Source of the DNA: DASRDR01 sp963812945 [NCBI: uncultured Candidatus Rokubacteria bacterium]
Lineage (GTDB): Bacteria > Methylomirabilota > Methylomirabilia > Rokubacteriales
DNA: 64,000 nt
NCBI GenBank assembly: GCA_963812945.1
Contig: CAWEXD010000008.1
Coordinates: 3,410,001 to 3,474,000, forward strand
Direction of reading: 5' to 3'
The notes beneath the pieces are model-generated. The model made no database searches. It was not told the origin of the DNA and was given only the letters and a program-made list of their open reading frames with translations. How positions within the stretch are numbered: position 1 is the stretch's first letter; every line of letters starts with the position of its first letter. The translations under genes were made by a program, and so were the position numbers. Positions 15,508 through 23,324 of this stretch are shown piece by piece.

Positions 15508-17412
15508 ATGGAACCCTCGATTCAGCGTCGGCTCGCGGCCATTCTCGCCGCCGATATCGCCGGCTACAGCCGGCTCATGCACGCGGATGAGGCTGCCACC
15601 GTGCAGGACCTCAAGGCCCATCAGAGCGTGATCCTGCCGCTGGTCGGCCGCCACGGTGGGCGGATCATCGACACCGCCGGCGACGGCATCATGGCCGAGT
15701 TTCCCAGCGTCGTCGGCGCCACCGAGTGCGCGGTCGAGATCCAGACCGTGATGGCCGAGCGCAACGAGGGGGTGTCCGAGAGTCGCCGCATGCGGTTTCG
15801 CATCGGCATCAATCTGGGAGACGTGATCCACGACGAGAGCCGTATCTACGGTGACGGCATCAACATCGCGGCCCGGCTGGAAGCTCTGGCCGAGCCGGGT
15901 GGCGTACTCGTGTCCAATACCGTCTACGATCAGGTCCGCGGCAAGCTGCCGTTCACCTTCGAAGATCTGGGCGAGCGACAGGTCAAGAACATCGACCAGC
16001 CCGTGCGAACGTATCGGCTCCACGTTCCCGGAACCTCCTCCGAGGCCGTGGGCATGCTCGACAGGCGCCCCGCCACTACGGACCGCCGGCGTTGGATTGT
16101 GTGGGGCTTCGCGGCGTTCCTGGTTCTCGTGGGGGTGGCAGGCGCTTGGTGGATGGGCTCGCGCTTGCTCCAAAGTCGGGGAGCAGACAGCCCAGCGGCG
16201 CCGCGTCTCTCAATCGTCGTGCTGCCCTTCAGGAACCTGAGCGGCGATCCGAGCGAGGACTACCTCGCCGAGGGCATCACTGAGGATCTGACAGGTGATC
16301 TATCGCGACTTGCTGGAAGCTTCGTCATCTCCAGGAATACGGCGTTCACATTCAAGGACAAGGCCATTGATGCCCGCCAAGTTGGCCGCGAGCTGGGCGT
16401 CCGGTATGTGCTCGAGGGCAGCGCACGCCGGATGGGCAGCACTGTCCGCGTCAACGCGCAGCTGATCGACGCGGGCACCGGCGCGCATCTGTGGGCCGAG
16501 CAGATCGACGTGGATCAGAGCACGCTGGCGAGCCTCCAGGACAACTTCGGCATCGCCAATCGCCTTGCACGGATGCTCAGTGTCGAGCTCGTCAATGTCG
16601 AGGGACGCCGGGCGCAGCGTGCCAACCCGGATGCGGTGGACCTGACCATGCGCGGCTGGTCCGTCTTGAATGGAGGGCCGACGAACAAGGACGACGTGCA
16701 GAGATCCGTCGCGTTGTTCGAGGAAGCTCTTCGAGTCGATCCCGCCAACGGTCAGGCTCGAGTCGGGCTCGCCCAGGCCCTCATTCTCATCTACCGCAAC
16801 CGTTGGGATCCCGAACCTGCCCAGGTCCTCGCCCGTGCCGACGAAGCAGTCACGGGGGCCATTTCCACCGCGCCCAACTACGCTCAGGCCCATTCCGTGA
16901 AGGCCGAGGTTCTCGGGTTGGCCAATCGCTTCGATGCGGCGCTTGCGACGTACGATCGAGCCATCGCCCTCGATCGCAACCATGCGGTCGCATACGTTGG
17001 ACGGGCTCGGAACTTGGTCTTGATTGGTCGCGCCGCGGAGGCGCTGGCGCCCGTCGAGAAGGCGATACGTCTGAGTCCGCGCGATCCCGAGTTGTACGTC
17101 TGGTACTTCGTCCTCTGCCACGCACACACGCATCTGGCCCGCGACACTGGGGCCATAGAATGGTGCAACAAGTCGATTGCGACCGGTAAGACGTTCTATT
17201 TCGCCTACGTCGATCTCGCGTCCGCGTACGCGTGGCGCGGGCAGAAAGCCGAGGCGGCGGCCGCGGTGGCGGAACTCCTGAAGCTGAGACCGGGGTTCAC
17301 GGTGCAAGGATTGGAGCAGGAAGGATTGGGAGCCTCCGACAACCCAGCGTTCCGCAGGGAATACCAGCGGATCGTCGAGGGAGCACGCAGGGCCGGGCTG
17401 CCCGAAAGCTGA
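15508..17412 (+). CDS. class III adenylate/guanylate cyclase with TolB-like and TPR domains
   Basis: A 634-residue membrane-anchored signalling protein. Residues about 8-180 are a class III cyclase domain (AAILAADIAGYSRLM with the first metal Asp, TAGDGIMAEFPS with the second, and FRIGINLGDVI). A single transmembrane helix follows near residues 196-215 (IVWGFAAFLVLVGVAGAWWM). The outer part begins with a FlgO/TolB-like domain (LPFRNLSGDPSEDYLAEGI), then TPR-type repeats to the end. The architecture is widespread in proteobacterial soil lineages; the signal sensed is unknown. The ATG at 15508 is chosen because the family starts with QRRLAAILAADI; an upstream in-frame start at 15445 adds 21 unlikely residues. 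Confidence 0.9.
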   Translation: MEPSIQRRLAAILAADIAGYSRLMHADEAATVQDLKAHQSVILPLVGRHGGRIIDTAGDGIMAEFPSVVGATECAVEIQTVMAERNEGVSESRRMRFRIGINLGDVIHDESRIYGDGINIAARLEALAEPGGVLVSNTVYDQVRGKLPFTFEDLGERQVKNIDQPVRTYRLHVPGTSSEAVGMLDRRPATTDRRRWIVWGFAAFLVLVGVAGAWWMGSRLLQSRGADSPAAPRLSIVVLPFRNLSGDPSEDYLAEGITEDLTGDLSRLAGSFVISRNTAFTFKDKAIDARQVGRELGVRYVLEGSARRMGSTVRVNAQLIDAGTGAHLWAEQIDVDQSTLASLQDNFGIANRLARMLSVELVNVEGRRAQRANPDAVDLTMRGWSVLNGGPTNKDDVQRSVALFEEALRVDPANGQARVGLAQALILIYRNRWDPEPAQVLARADEAVTGAISTAPNYAQAHSVKAEVLGLANRFDAALATYDRAIALDRNHAVAYVGRARNLVLIGRAAEALAPVEKAIRLSPRDPELYVWYFVLCHAHTHLARDTGAIEWCNKSIATGKTFYFAYVDLASAYAWRGQKAEAAAAVAELLKLRPGFTVQGLEQEGLGASDNPAFRREYQRIVEGARRAGLPES

Positions 17413-17465
17413 CGCCCACCCGAAGGTGGCCACGATGCCCCGTGCCCCGCTGACCCGCTCGACAT

Positions 17466-18581
17466 TCACGCTCCGCGATCGAGGTCCTCGCGCCGATTGA
17501 TCCTCGGAATCACCTCGCGCGCCATCAGTTCCATGGAACGTCGCGCGAGCGCAGGATCGCTCCAGTCGTGGCCCGTATAGAGGAGCGTGCCGAACGCTCC
17601 GACCGAGCGCCGGAACGCGAGAATCTGCTCGGCAACGCTCTCCGGCGTGCCCGCGATCACGAGGCGCTCGAGGCATCGCCGCGGAGAAAGCTCGGCATCC
17701 GATTGTCCGGGGTGGTCTCGCATGACATCCAACGCCCCGGCGCTTGCCAGCTTCGTTCTCATCACGTGGAAATAGAAGCCATGCGCTCCGTCCGCCCGAT
17801 GCGCGTAGTCGCGGGCCGTCGCCTCGTCATCCGCCACGAAGACGCTGCGCGCCACGCGCCAGCCGAAAGGATCCGCGGAAAGGCCGGCGGAGCGACGACC
17901 TTGGACATACCCCTCGATATGCGCCCGGACGACGGGGGCGCCGACGTAGGTGGCGGAGATGCCGGTCCAGCCGCGGCTTCCCGCCGCCTGCGGGCCGGCG
18001 CCGTCCGGACGGATCGAAGTGATCGCGATCGGCGGATGCGGGCGCTGCAGCGGGCGTCCCGCGATGCCCACCCCGATCTGCGGGTTCAGCGAGCGCTCCG
18101 TCGTGGTCCGGTAGAAGTCGCCCGCGATGCGGTACGGCGGTTCTTCGCTCCAGATGCGGAGCATGTGCTCGATCGCCTCCTGGGTCTTGCGATTACGATC
18201 GGTGTCAAGGTCTCCGATCGCCTCGGCATCGCCGCGAACTCCTGCACCGATGCCAAGCACCAGCCGACCCTGCACGAGGTGATCGACCATCGCGACTTGC
18301 GCGGCGGCCATGGCCGGATGGTAGTTGGCCAGCGGGAGCACGCCGGTGCCGAACGTTATCGACGGACAGGCATCGGCCATGTGGGCGATGAACGCCAGGC
18401 TCGATGTGATGGTCTCGGCCGCGTCGAACAGATGCTCGCCGATGAACGCTTCACGGTAGCCGAGCCTGTCGGCCAGCACGACGGCGTCGCGGTCTTCGCG
18501 GAGCACGTCCGCGTAGCTCCGAGTCGGCGGGTGCACCGGCTGGATGAAGAAGCCGAGCCTGAGGGGATTGCGCTCTGTCAT
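17466..18581 (-). CDS. LLM-class F420/FMN-dependent oxidoreductase
   Basis: A 371-residue luciferase-like monooxygenase-family protein: LRLGFFIQPVHPP at the N-terminus, GEHLFDAAE, FGTGVLPLANYHP and LVLGIGAGV are typical TIM-barrel segments of this class. The cofactor (FMN or F420) and substrate are not predictable. The ATG at 18581 has an AGGAG about 9 bases upstream. It is preceded by a Val-codon leader peptide and an intrinsic terminator on the same strand (18626-18749). Its transcription therefore appears to be set by attenuation, which is unexpected for this enzyme class. Confidence 0.88.
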   Translation of the reverse strand: MTERNPLRLGFFIQPVHPPTRSYADVLREDRDAVVLADRLGYREAFIGEHLFDAAETITSSLAFIAHMADACPSITFGTGVLPLANYHPAMAAAQVAMVDHLVQGRLVLGIGAGVRGDAEAIGDLDTDRNRKTQEAIEHMLRIWSEEPPYRIAGDFYRTTTERSLNPQIGVGIAGRPLQRPHPPIAITSIRPDGAGPQAAGSRGWTGISATYVGAPVVRAHIEGYVQGRRSAGLSADPFGWRVARSVFVADDEATARDYAHRADGAHGFYFHVMRTKLASAGALDVMRDHPGQSDAELSPRRCLERLVIAGTPESVAEQILAFRRSVGAFGTLLYTGHDWSDPALARRSMELMAREVIPRINRREDLDRGA

Positions 18582-18625
18582 GCCGGGGTCTCCTGTTCCG
18601 CGGCGGTCGGCCAGGCGGGCCCCTG

Positions 18626-18660
18626 AAACAGAAAAGCCCCGCCGGCTTTGCCGACGAGGC
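18626..18660 (-). terminator. intrinsic terminator of an attenuator upstream of the LLM gene
   Basis: On the minus strand an 11-bp stem GCCTCGTCGGC/GCCGGCGGGGC with an AAA loop is followed by TTTTCTGTTT. It ends 45 bases before the LLM start codon. The 5' arm (18650-18660) is also complementary to sequence at 18682-18692, giving an alternative antiterminator fold (GCCGAC/GTCGGC plus GCG-TTGAAG/CTTCGACGC, about 15 bp). Confidence 0.8.
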
Positions 18661-18683
18661 GTCGAAGTTGGGTGCTTCAAGCG

Positions 18684-18749
18684 CTAGTCGGCGCAATCCT
18701 CCCGGACGACGACTACGACGACTCGCTGCCGGAAGCGCTTGATGGTCAC
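18684..18749 (-). CDS. valine-rich leader peptide of an ilv-type attenuator
   Basis: A 21-codon frame from GTG at 18749 to TAG at 18684 with six consecutive valine codons (codons 10-15, 18705-18722), ending 24 bases before the terminator stem. Codons 3-6 (CAAGCGCT, 18734-18741) are perfectly complementary to AGCGCTTG at 18678-18685. That gives the 1:2 pause hairpin expected of a classical attenuator, competing with the 2:3 antiterminator. Known ilv leader peptides have the same Val-run design. The downstream gene is an LLM oxidoreductase rather than a branched-chain biosynthetic gene. Translation is inferred from this architecture. Confidence 0.7.
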   Translation of the reverse strand: MTIKRFRQRVVVVVVREDCAD

Positions 18750-18755
18750 GCGCTC

Positions 18756-18764
18756 ACTATAGCA
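18756..18764 (-). promoter_or_regulatory. extended -10 promoter of the leader peptide
   Basis: TGCTATAGT on the minus strand is an extended -10 element (TGnTATAnT) ending 6 bases before the leader GTG. No good -35 box is seen. The start site would fall at or next to the GTG, implying a leaderless leader peptide. Confidence 0.45.
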
Positions 18765-18791
18765 CGCGATCAAGACATCCCTCTCGGTCGT

Positions 18792-19208
18792 CTATGCTCT
18801 CGTTCCCGGCCGCTGGGCGACGGAGGACGTGTTCAGTGCCACGGCAGCGCGAATGAGCGCCTTCAACGCCCTTTCATCAATCTTGTCGCCCTCGTGGAAA
18901 TCGATGGCACGTCTGGTGTTGCCTTCGAGGCTGGAGTTGAAGAGGCCTGAAGGGTCCTCCAGCGAGGCGCCCTTGGCGAAGGTCATCTTCACGACATTCT
19001 TGTACGTCTCACCGGTGCAGATCATTCCGGCGTGGGACCACGCCGGAACCCCTCTCCACTTCCACTCCTCGACCACTTCGGGGTCGGCTTCCTTGACCAA
19101 GGTACGGAGCCGGTTGAGCATCGTGCCCCGCCAGTCGCCCAGCTCCTTGACTCTCGCGTCTATCAGCCGAGCAGCAGACTTGCCGTTCTGCGACCCGCTC
19201 TTCCTCAT
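18792..19208 (-). CDS. DUF1801 (YdhG-like) small protein
   Basis: A 138-residue DUF1801/YdhG-type protein: LRTLVKEADPEVVEEWKWRG, GVPAWSHAGMICTGETYKN and VKMTFAKGASLEDPSGLFNS are the family core. Members are small cytoplasmic proteins related to frataxin-like folds; the molecular role is not established. The ATG at 19208 is chosen over a longer frame to 19298 because the family core begins shortly after it and GGAAGAG lies upstream. It lies 29 bases after the esterase gene on the same strand and is followed by the attenuator promoter. Confidence 0.8.
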   Translation of the reverse strand: MRKSGSQNGKSAARLIDARVKELGDWRGTMLNRLRTLVKEADPEVVEEWKWRGVPAWSHAGMICTGETYKNVVKMTFAKGASLEDPSGLFNSSLEGNTRRAIDFHEGDKIDERALKALIRAAVALNTSSVAQRPGTRA

Positions 19209-19237
19209 GCCCGTTTCTCTTCCACACGGCGTCCCGC

Positions 19238-20290
19238 CTACCGCCGGATACCGCGTCGTAAGGACTTCTCCCAAAATCGGATGGCTCGGTCTAGCCATCC
19301 TTCCGCGCTTGTACCAGTACCAGGACCGAAGCCATGACCGAGACCGTCGTATCGATGGAACTCCACGTCTGTGCCGGTCTTGCGCAGTGCCGCGACTCGC
19401 CGTTCCATGACAGACGGAGGGGCGATTCCATCCTGCTCGCCGACGACGGCAAAGGTGGACGGCTCGTTGGCCGCATACTCCGAATGGCCGGTGTAGGCCA
19501 TCACCACTGCCGACGGCTTGGGAAGGACGTCGCCTCCAAAACGCGCGACCCCGTGCGAGCCAATGGCGGCCGCCATTCTCGCTCCGGCCGAGCTACCCCA
19601 CAAGGAATAGCCCTGGACGCCAACGCCAAGCACTTGTGCGTTTCGGAACACATAAGAGACGGCAGCAGCGAGATCGCGCGTGGCAACCGCGCCGCCAGAC
19701 CCGGCGCGGTATTTCACCACGAACGCGTTGTATCCCTGCTTGCTGATCGCCACGGCATAGGGAAAGCCTTCATGGACGGAGCCGACATAGGAAAAACCTC
19801 CACCTGGTGATATGAGCGCAAAGGGGGCTCCGCGGGTCCCACGAAAGAAGAACAGGCCCGTGTTTGACTTCGTCCGCTGCTCCTTCGTCTCCTCCTCCGT
19901 GTAGAACTCGTAGAAGACGATCTTGCCATTGTTCACATCGTCAATCATGTGATTCAGCGCGCGGACCACCGTCCCGGGATCCACGTGGCTGTGATACGGC
20001 AGAAGGGAACCGACATCGCGCAGCCGCATGCTGTCGTCATAGGTGCGGTCATCCCACGGCAGGAGCAGCCGGCCGAAGCCGGCGAATGCTGGATGGTTCA
20101 AGAGATCCAGGATCGTGTCATCGGCGGTCAAATGCTCGCCCTTGCCTCTGCGTGTCTGTTCTTTCATGATCTCGCCGGCAGTGCTGCCTGACACCACGCG
20201 CTCGTTCGTCGCCCCCCCTGCGAAAGACGAAGCGAACAGCAACGAGAGCACTGCGGAGGTGAGCTGGGGCGCGGAGACACGCTTCGGCAT
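19238..20290 (-). CDS. secreted alpha/beta-hydrolase (esterase-like)
   Basis: A 350-residue alpha/beta-hydrolase. The first 27 residues look like a Sec signal peptide (basic MPKR, hydrophobic AVLSLLFASSFAG, small residues before the cut). The oxyanion loop SPGGGFSYVGS, nucleophile elbow GSSAGARM, acid GEQDGIAPP and His in GLGHGFGPG make a complete Ser-Asp-His triad in order. It resembles acetyl-xylan or feruloyl esterase-like BD-FAE hydrolases, but the substrate is unknown. Base composition is slightly less GC-rich than in the neighbours, so acquisition by transfer is possible. Confidence 0.82.
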   Translation of the reverse strand: MPKRVSAPQLTSAVLSLLFASSFAGGATNERVVSGSTAGEIMKEQTRRGKGEHLTADDTILDLLNHPAFAGFGRLLLPWDDRTYDDSMRLRDVGSLLPYHSHVDPGTVVRALNHMIDDVNNGKIVFYEFYTEEETKEQRTKSNTGLFFFRGTRGAPFALISPGGGFSYVGSVHEGFPYAVAISKQGYNAFVVKYRAGSGGAVATRDLAAAVSYVFRNAQVLGVGVQGYSLWGSSAGARMAAAIGSHGVARFGGDVLPKPSAVVMAYTGHSEYAANEPSTFAVVGEQDGIAPPSVMERRVAALRKTGTDVEFHRYDGLGHGFGPGTGTSAEGWLDRAIRFWEKSLRRGIRR

Positions 20291-20326
20291 CTTCGTCAGT
20301 CAGTTGGCCCGTCGATGGAGCTCAGG

Positions 20327-21181
20327 CTACGACGTCATCGGGCCCGCCGTCTGGAACTCCTCGGGGCGGACGGTCTTCGCGAACAGCACGTCGGCCATCC
20401 CGCCTCGCTCGAACTCGAACATGGCCCGGGTCGCACGCGCCACGTCCAGATCGGCGACCAGGAGCTCCTCCCGCCGGAGCTCGGTCTGGGCCCAGATCTG
20501 GCCGTCGGGCGCCACAACCAGCGAGCGCGAGTTCTGGTGGGGCTCGAGGCACGCGTTGCACGAGGCGAACCAGACCGTGTTCTCGGCCGCCCGCGTGACG
20601 ATCATGGCGTGGTGCACCGGCACCTTCCAGTCGTTCGGCCGGGTCGTGTTGTTCTGGGGATGGAAGATGACCTGCGCGCCCTGGCGGACGCACTCGCGCG
20701 TCGTGTCCGCGAACCGGAGCCCCTCGAAGCAGATCACCACACCGACCCGGATCCCGAACAGCTCGAACGTCTCGAAGCCACGTCCGGGCGTGTAGGCCAG
20801 CGCATCGAGCGGCGTGAGCCGGGTCTTCCTGTGCACCCCGAGCACGGTCCCCGCCTCGGAGATGACGAGAGCCGAGTTGTACGGCTTGCCGCGCCGAGGG
20901 TCCGCCTCGAGCGGGGTCTCGGTCCCGAGCACGCACGCCAGGCCGAGCGCCGCGCAGCGCGCCGCCACGCGCCCGTGCAGCTCGGCGAGCTGCTCGACCG
21001 GCACCGGCTGGTCGGGGGTCGCGATGTCGACGCGGTAGCCGACGGTCTGGGTCTCCGGGAAGCAGAGCACCTGGACGCGCTGCCGGGCAGCGTCGTCCAT
21101 CATCCGGAGAATGGTCGCCGCGTTGGTGTCGAGGTCGGCCGTTTGACGGCACTGCGCCAGCCCGATCCGGAGCGACGGCAT
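20327..21181 (-). CDS. carbon-nitrogen hydrolase (nitrilase superfamily)
   Basis: A 284-residue nitrilase-superfamily amidase. The Glu-Lys-Cys triad is visible as FPETQ, HRKTRL and VVICFEG. Such enzymes hydrolyse non-peptide C-N bonds of amides, carbamoyl groups or nitriles; the subfamily cannot be fixed here. The start is the ATG at 21181 because a GGAGGTG lies 5 bases upstream; ten more in-frame residues upstream lack this. Cytoplasmic. It follows a SnoaL-like gene on the same strand after a 91-base gap. Confidence 0.88.
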   Translation of the reverse strand: MPSLRIGLAQCRQTADLDTNAATILRMMDDAARQRVQVLCFPETQTVGYRVDIATPDQPVPVEQLAELHGRVAARCAALGLACVLGTETPLEADPRRGKPYNSALVISEAGTVLGVHRKTRLTPLDALAYTPGRGFETFELFGIRVGVVICFEGLRFADTTRECVRQGAQVIFHPQNNTTRPNDWKVPVHHAMIVTRAAENTVWFASCNACLEPHQNSRSLVVAPDGQIWAQTELRREELLVADLDVARATRAMFEFERGGMADVLFAKTVRPEEFQTAGPMTS

Positions 21182-21272
21182 TGTTACACCTCCGCCTCGG
21201 GAGTATGCCACGCCGAGGGACGCCCACTCGCCAGTCGACCTCCGGAGCTGGCCTCCGGCGCCGGCCGGGCGC

Positions 21273-21695
21273 CTAGGACGCCGGGCGCCGCTGATCCGGG
21301 GGCGGAAAGTCGGCGTGGCGATGCACCAGCCGCCAGGTGTCGCCGAACCGCCGATAGATGTGCGTCACGCGAATCGTCATCGTCCGCGCAGGACCGTCAT
21401 CCACGGTCACGTCGCCGCGCTCGAAGCCGACGGTGTAGGCAAGGTCTCCGCTCGAGAAGACGACCGTATGCTCGGGAACGAGTTGCCCGCTCCTGAAGCG
21501 AGTGCCCACCCAGCGAAAGGTCTTCGCGAGGCGCCGGAAGCCCTTGTCGATCGGGCCCCACGCCCCGAAGAGCGTGACGTCCTTCGACTCCGCCCAGCAA
21601 CTGATGTACGGCTCCGGGTTTCCGGATCCCATCGCCGCCAGGGCCATCCTCACCTGCTCCAGCGCCTCGGTCAGCTTTTCGTCTTCCGTGACCAT
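21273..21695 (-). CDS. SnoaL-like / NTF2-fold protein
   Basis: A 140-residue NTF2-like protein of the SnoaL_3/DUF4440 type: PYISCWAESKDVTLFGAWGPIDKG and THIYRRFGDTWRLVHRHADF are the characteristic strands. Members include ketosteroid isomerase-like enzymes and ligand-binding proteins; no function can be assigned. An AGGAGG lies about 10 bases before the ATG. It is flanked by a CBS-domain gene and a nitrilase gene on the same strand with loose spacing. Confidence 0.75.
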   Translation of the reverse strand: MVTEDEKLTEALEQVRMALAAMGSGNPEPYISCWAESKDVTLFGAWGPIDKGFRRLAKTFRWVGTRFRSGQLVPEHTVVFSSGDLAYTVGFERGDVTVDDGPARTMTIRVTHIYRRFGDTWRLVHRHADFPPPDQRRPAS

Positions 21696-21860
21696 CGGTC
21701 ATCGGCCTCCTTTCTCATGCACCGTCGACGTTGCCGTCGACATTGGCGGTCGCGTTCGGGACGGCGTCCGGACACGGGGCGGAGGCTCGAGCGTCCATGG
21801 CCGGAGCCAGGCCCAGCCGACACGAACGCCGGGCCCCGGCCGGCGACCCCGGGCCGCAGG

Positions 21861-22295
21861 CTAGGCGGAGGGCACCTGGTAGAGGTACTCGTGGAGGTAC
21901 CGCAGCTCCTCGCCCTGCTGGTCGATGTGCACCCGCATGAGATCCCGGATCGAGAGCATGGAGAGGAGCCGGCCGTCCTCCACCACGGGCAGGTGGCGGA
22001 TGTTCGCCTGGTCCATCTTGAGCATGGCCGACCGGTAGTCCTCGTCCGCGTCGGCGACGATCAGGTCAGTCGTCATGACGTCGCCGACCCGGGTGCGGCC
22101 GGGGTCCAGGCCCCGCGCGACCACCCGCCGGGTCACGTCCCGCTCGGAGAACACGCCCGCGAGCCGGTCGCCGTCGACGACGGAGACGATGCCCACGTTC
22201 TGGACGTTCATCAGCCGCGTGGCCTCGGCCACGGTCGCGTGCCGCGGAACGGTGAAGACGAACCCCGGCCGCATGATGTCGCGAAGCTTCGTCAT
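21861..22295 (-). CDS. tandem CBS-domain protein
   Basis: A 144-residue protein consisting of two CBS motifs (MRPGFVFTVPRHATVAEA, VSVVDGDRLAGVFSERDV, MTTDLIVADADEDYRSA, LPVVEDGRLLSMLSIRDL). Stand-alone CBS pairs bind adenine nucleotides and usually regulate a partner. GGAGGTG lies 5 bases before the ATG at 22295. A 140-base leader with a hairpin and a small ORF precedes it. A second CBS protein with a BON domain is encoded at 61094. Confidence 0.9.
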   Translation of the reverse strand: MTKLRDIMRPGFVFTVPRHATVAEATRLMNVQNVGIVSVVDGDRLAGVFSERDVTRRVVARGLDPGRTRVGDVMTTDLIVADADEDYRSAMLKMDQANIRHLPVVEDGRLLSMLSIRDLMRVHIDQQGEELRYLHEYLYQVPSA

Positions 22296-22336
22296 CGTCG
22301 CACCTCCGCCCGGCCGGCGGGCCCCTGAAGACACGA

Positions 22337-22374
22337 ACGCCCCCGACGGTCACTCGAATGACCAGCAGGGGCGT
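22337..22374 (-). other. hairpin in the leader of the CBS-domain gene
   Basis: Two stacked stems ACGCCCC/GGGGCGT and GGTCA/TGACC with a 6-base loop and symmetrical 4-base internal loop. It lies in the transcribed leader, 42 bases before the CBS start codon. The following sequence is only weakly T-rich, so it may be a weak terminator or another RNA element. Confidence 0.4.
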
Positions 22375-22444
22375 CAGACTGCCGTCCGCGAGGCCGCGCC
22401 AGGGGCATGGTCCATCCCCATCCGCCGAGCTGTCCTCTCCCTGG

Positions 22445-22473
22445 ATGCTATGCCGGTCGTCTCAAGGGGTCAA
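22445..22473 (-). promoter_or_regulatory. putative sigma70 promoter of the CBS-domain gene
   Basis: TTGACC (22468-22473), 17-base spacer, TAGCAT (22445-22450) on the minus strand. It overlaps the last codon of the PEP-mutase-like gene and would start transcription near 22438. Confidence 0.4.
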
Positions 22474-23321
22474 CGGTTCGGTGGCCGCCCCGACGTCCCC
22501 GCGAAGATCGAGCGGAGGTCGCGGCTCGGGACGGCGCCGCGCAGCCAGGTGAACCCGCCCGCGTCTTTCATCTCCCGCGCACCCTGGAGGAACGCGGCGA
22601 GCGCCAGCCGGGACAGGGAGCCGCCGACGCTGATGCGCTTGACGCCCGCCTCGGCCAGCTCCGCGACCGTGATCGACGGATCGAGCGTGCTCGCCACGAC
22701 GTTGACGGGGCGCGTGACCGACGCGACGACCGTGCGGATCGACCCGAGGTCCCGGAGTCCCGGCGCGTACAGCACGTCGGCGCCGACCCGCTCGAACGCC
22801 TGCAGCCGTCGGATCGTGTCGTCGAGGTCGACGCGTCCGTGGAGGAGGTTCTCCGCCCGCGCCGTCAGCGTGAAGGGAATCGGCAGCGCCCTCGCCACCT
22901 CGACCGCCGCGTGCACGCGCTCGACCGCGGCGTCGAAATCGTAGATCGGGTTCTCCGGGTCACCCGTCGCGTCCTCGATCGAGCCGCCCACCACGCCCGC
23001 CTCGGCCGCCAGCCGGATCGTCTCGGCCGCGGCGCGTGGCGCGTGCGCGTATCCGTTCTCCAGGTCGGCGCTGACGGGGAGGTCCGTGGCGTGGGCGATG
23101 GCCCGGCAGTTCTCCAGCACCTCGTCGCGGCTCACCGCGCCGGCGCCGTCGGGGCGCCCGAGACTGTTGGCGAGCCCGAGGCTGGTCGTTGCGAGCGCCT
23201 CGAAGCCGATCGAGGCCAGCAGCCGGGCCGTCCCCGCGTCCCACGGGTTCGGGATGATGAACGCCCCCGGGCGCTCGTGGAGGCTCCGGAACGCCGCCCC
23301 TCGGTCTCCTTGCGTTCTCAC
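22470..23321 (-). CDS. isocitrate lyase/PEP mutase-family enzyme
   Basis: A 283-residue member of the ICL/PEP mutase superfamily: IPNPWDAGTARLLASIGFEALATTS, DLPVSADLENGYA and GVVGGSIEDATGD carry the metal-binding and barrel motifs. TARAENLLHGR and VKRISVGGS follow. Proteins of this branch act on 2-hydroxy or 2-oxo dicarboxylates (oxaloacetate decarboxylase, methylisocitrate lyase-like); the precise substrate is open. The GTG start at 23321 has GGAGGG 8 bases upstream and lies 3 bases after the preceding stop, so it is in an operon with the DUF429 and CoA-transferase genes. Confidence 0.85.
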   Translation of the reverse strand: MRTQGDRGAAFRSLHERPGAFIIPNPWDAGTARLLASIGFEALATTSLGLANSLGRPDGAGAVSRDEVLENCRAIAHATDLPVSADLENGYAHAPRAAAETIRLAAEAGVVGGSIEDATGDPENPIYDFDAAVERVHAAVEVARALPIPFTLTARAENLLHGRVDLDDTIRRLQAFERVGADVLYAPGLRDLGSIRTVVASVTRPVNVVASTLDPSITVAELAEAGVKRISVGGSLSRLALAAFLQGAREMKDAGGFTWLRGAVPSRDLRSIFAGTSGRPPNR

Positions 23322-23324
23322 GTC

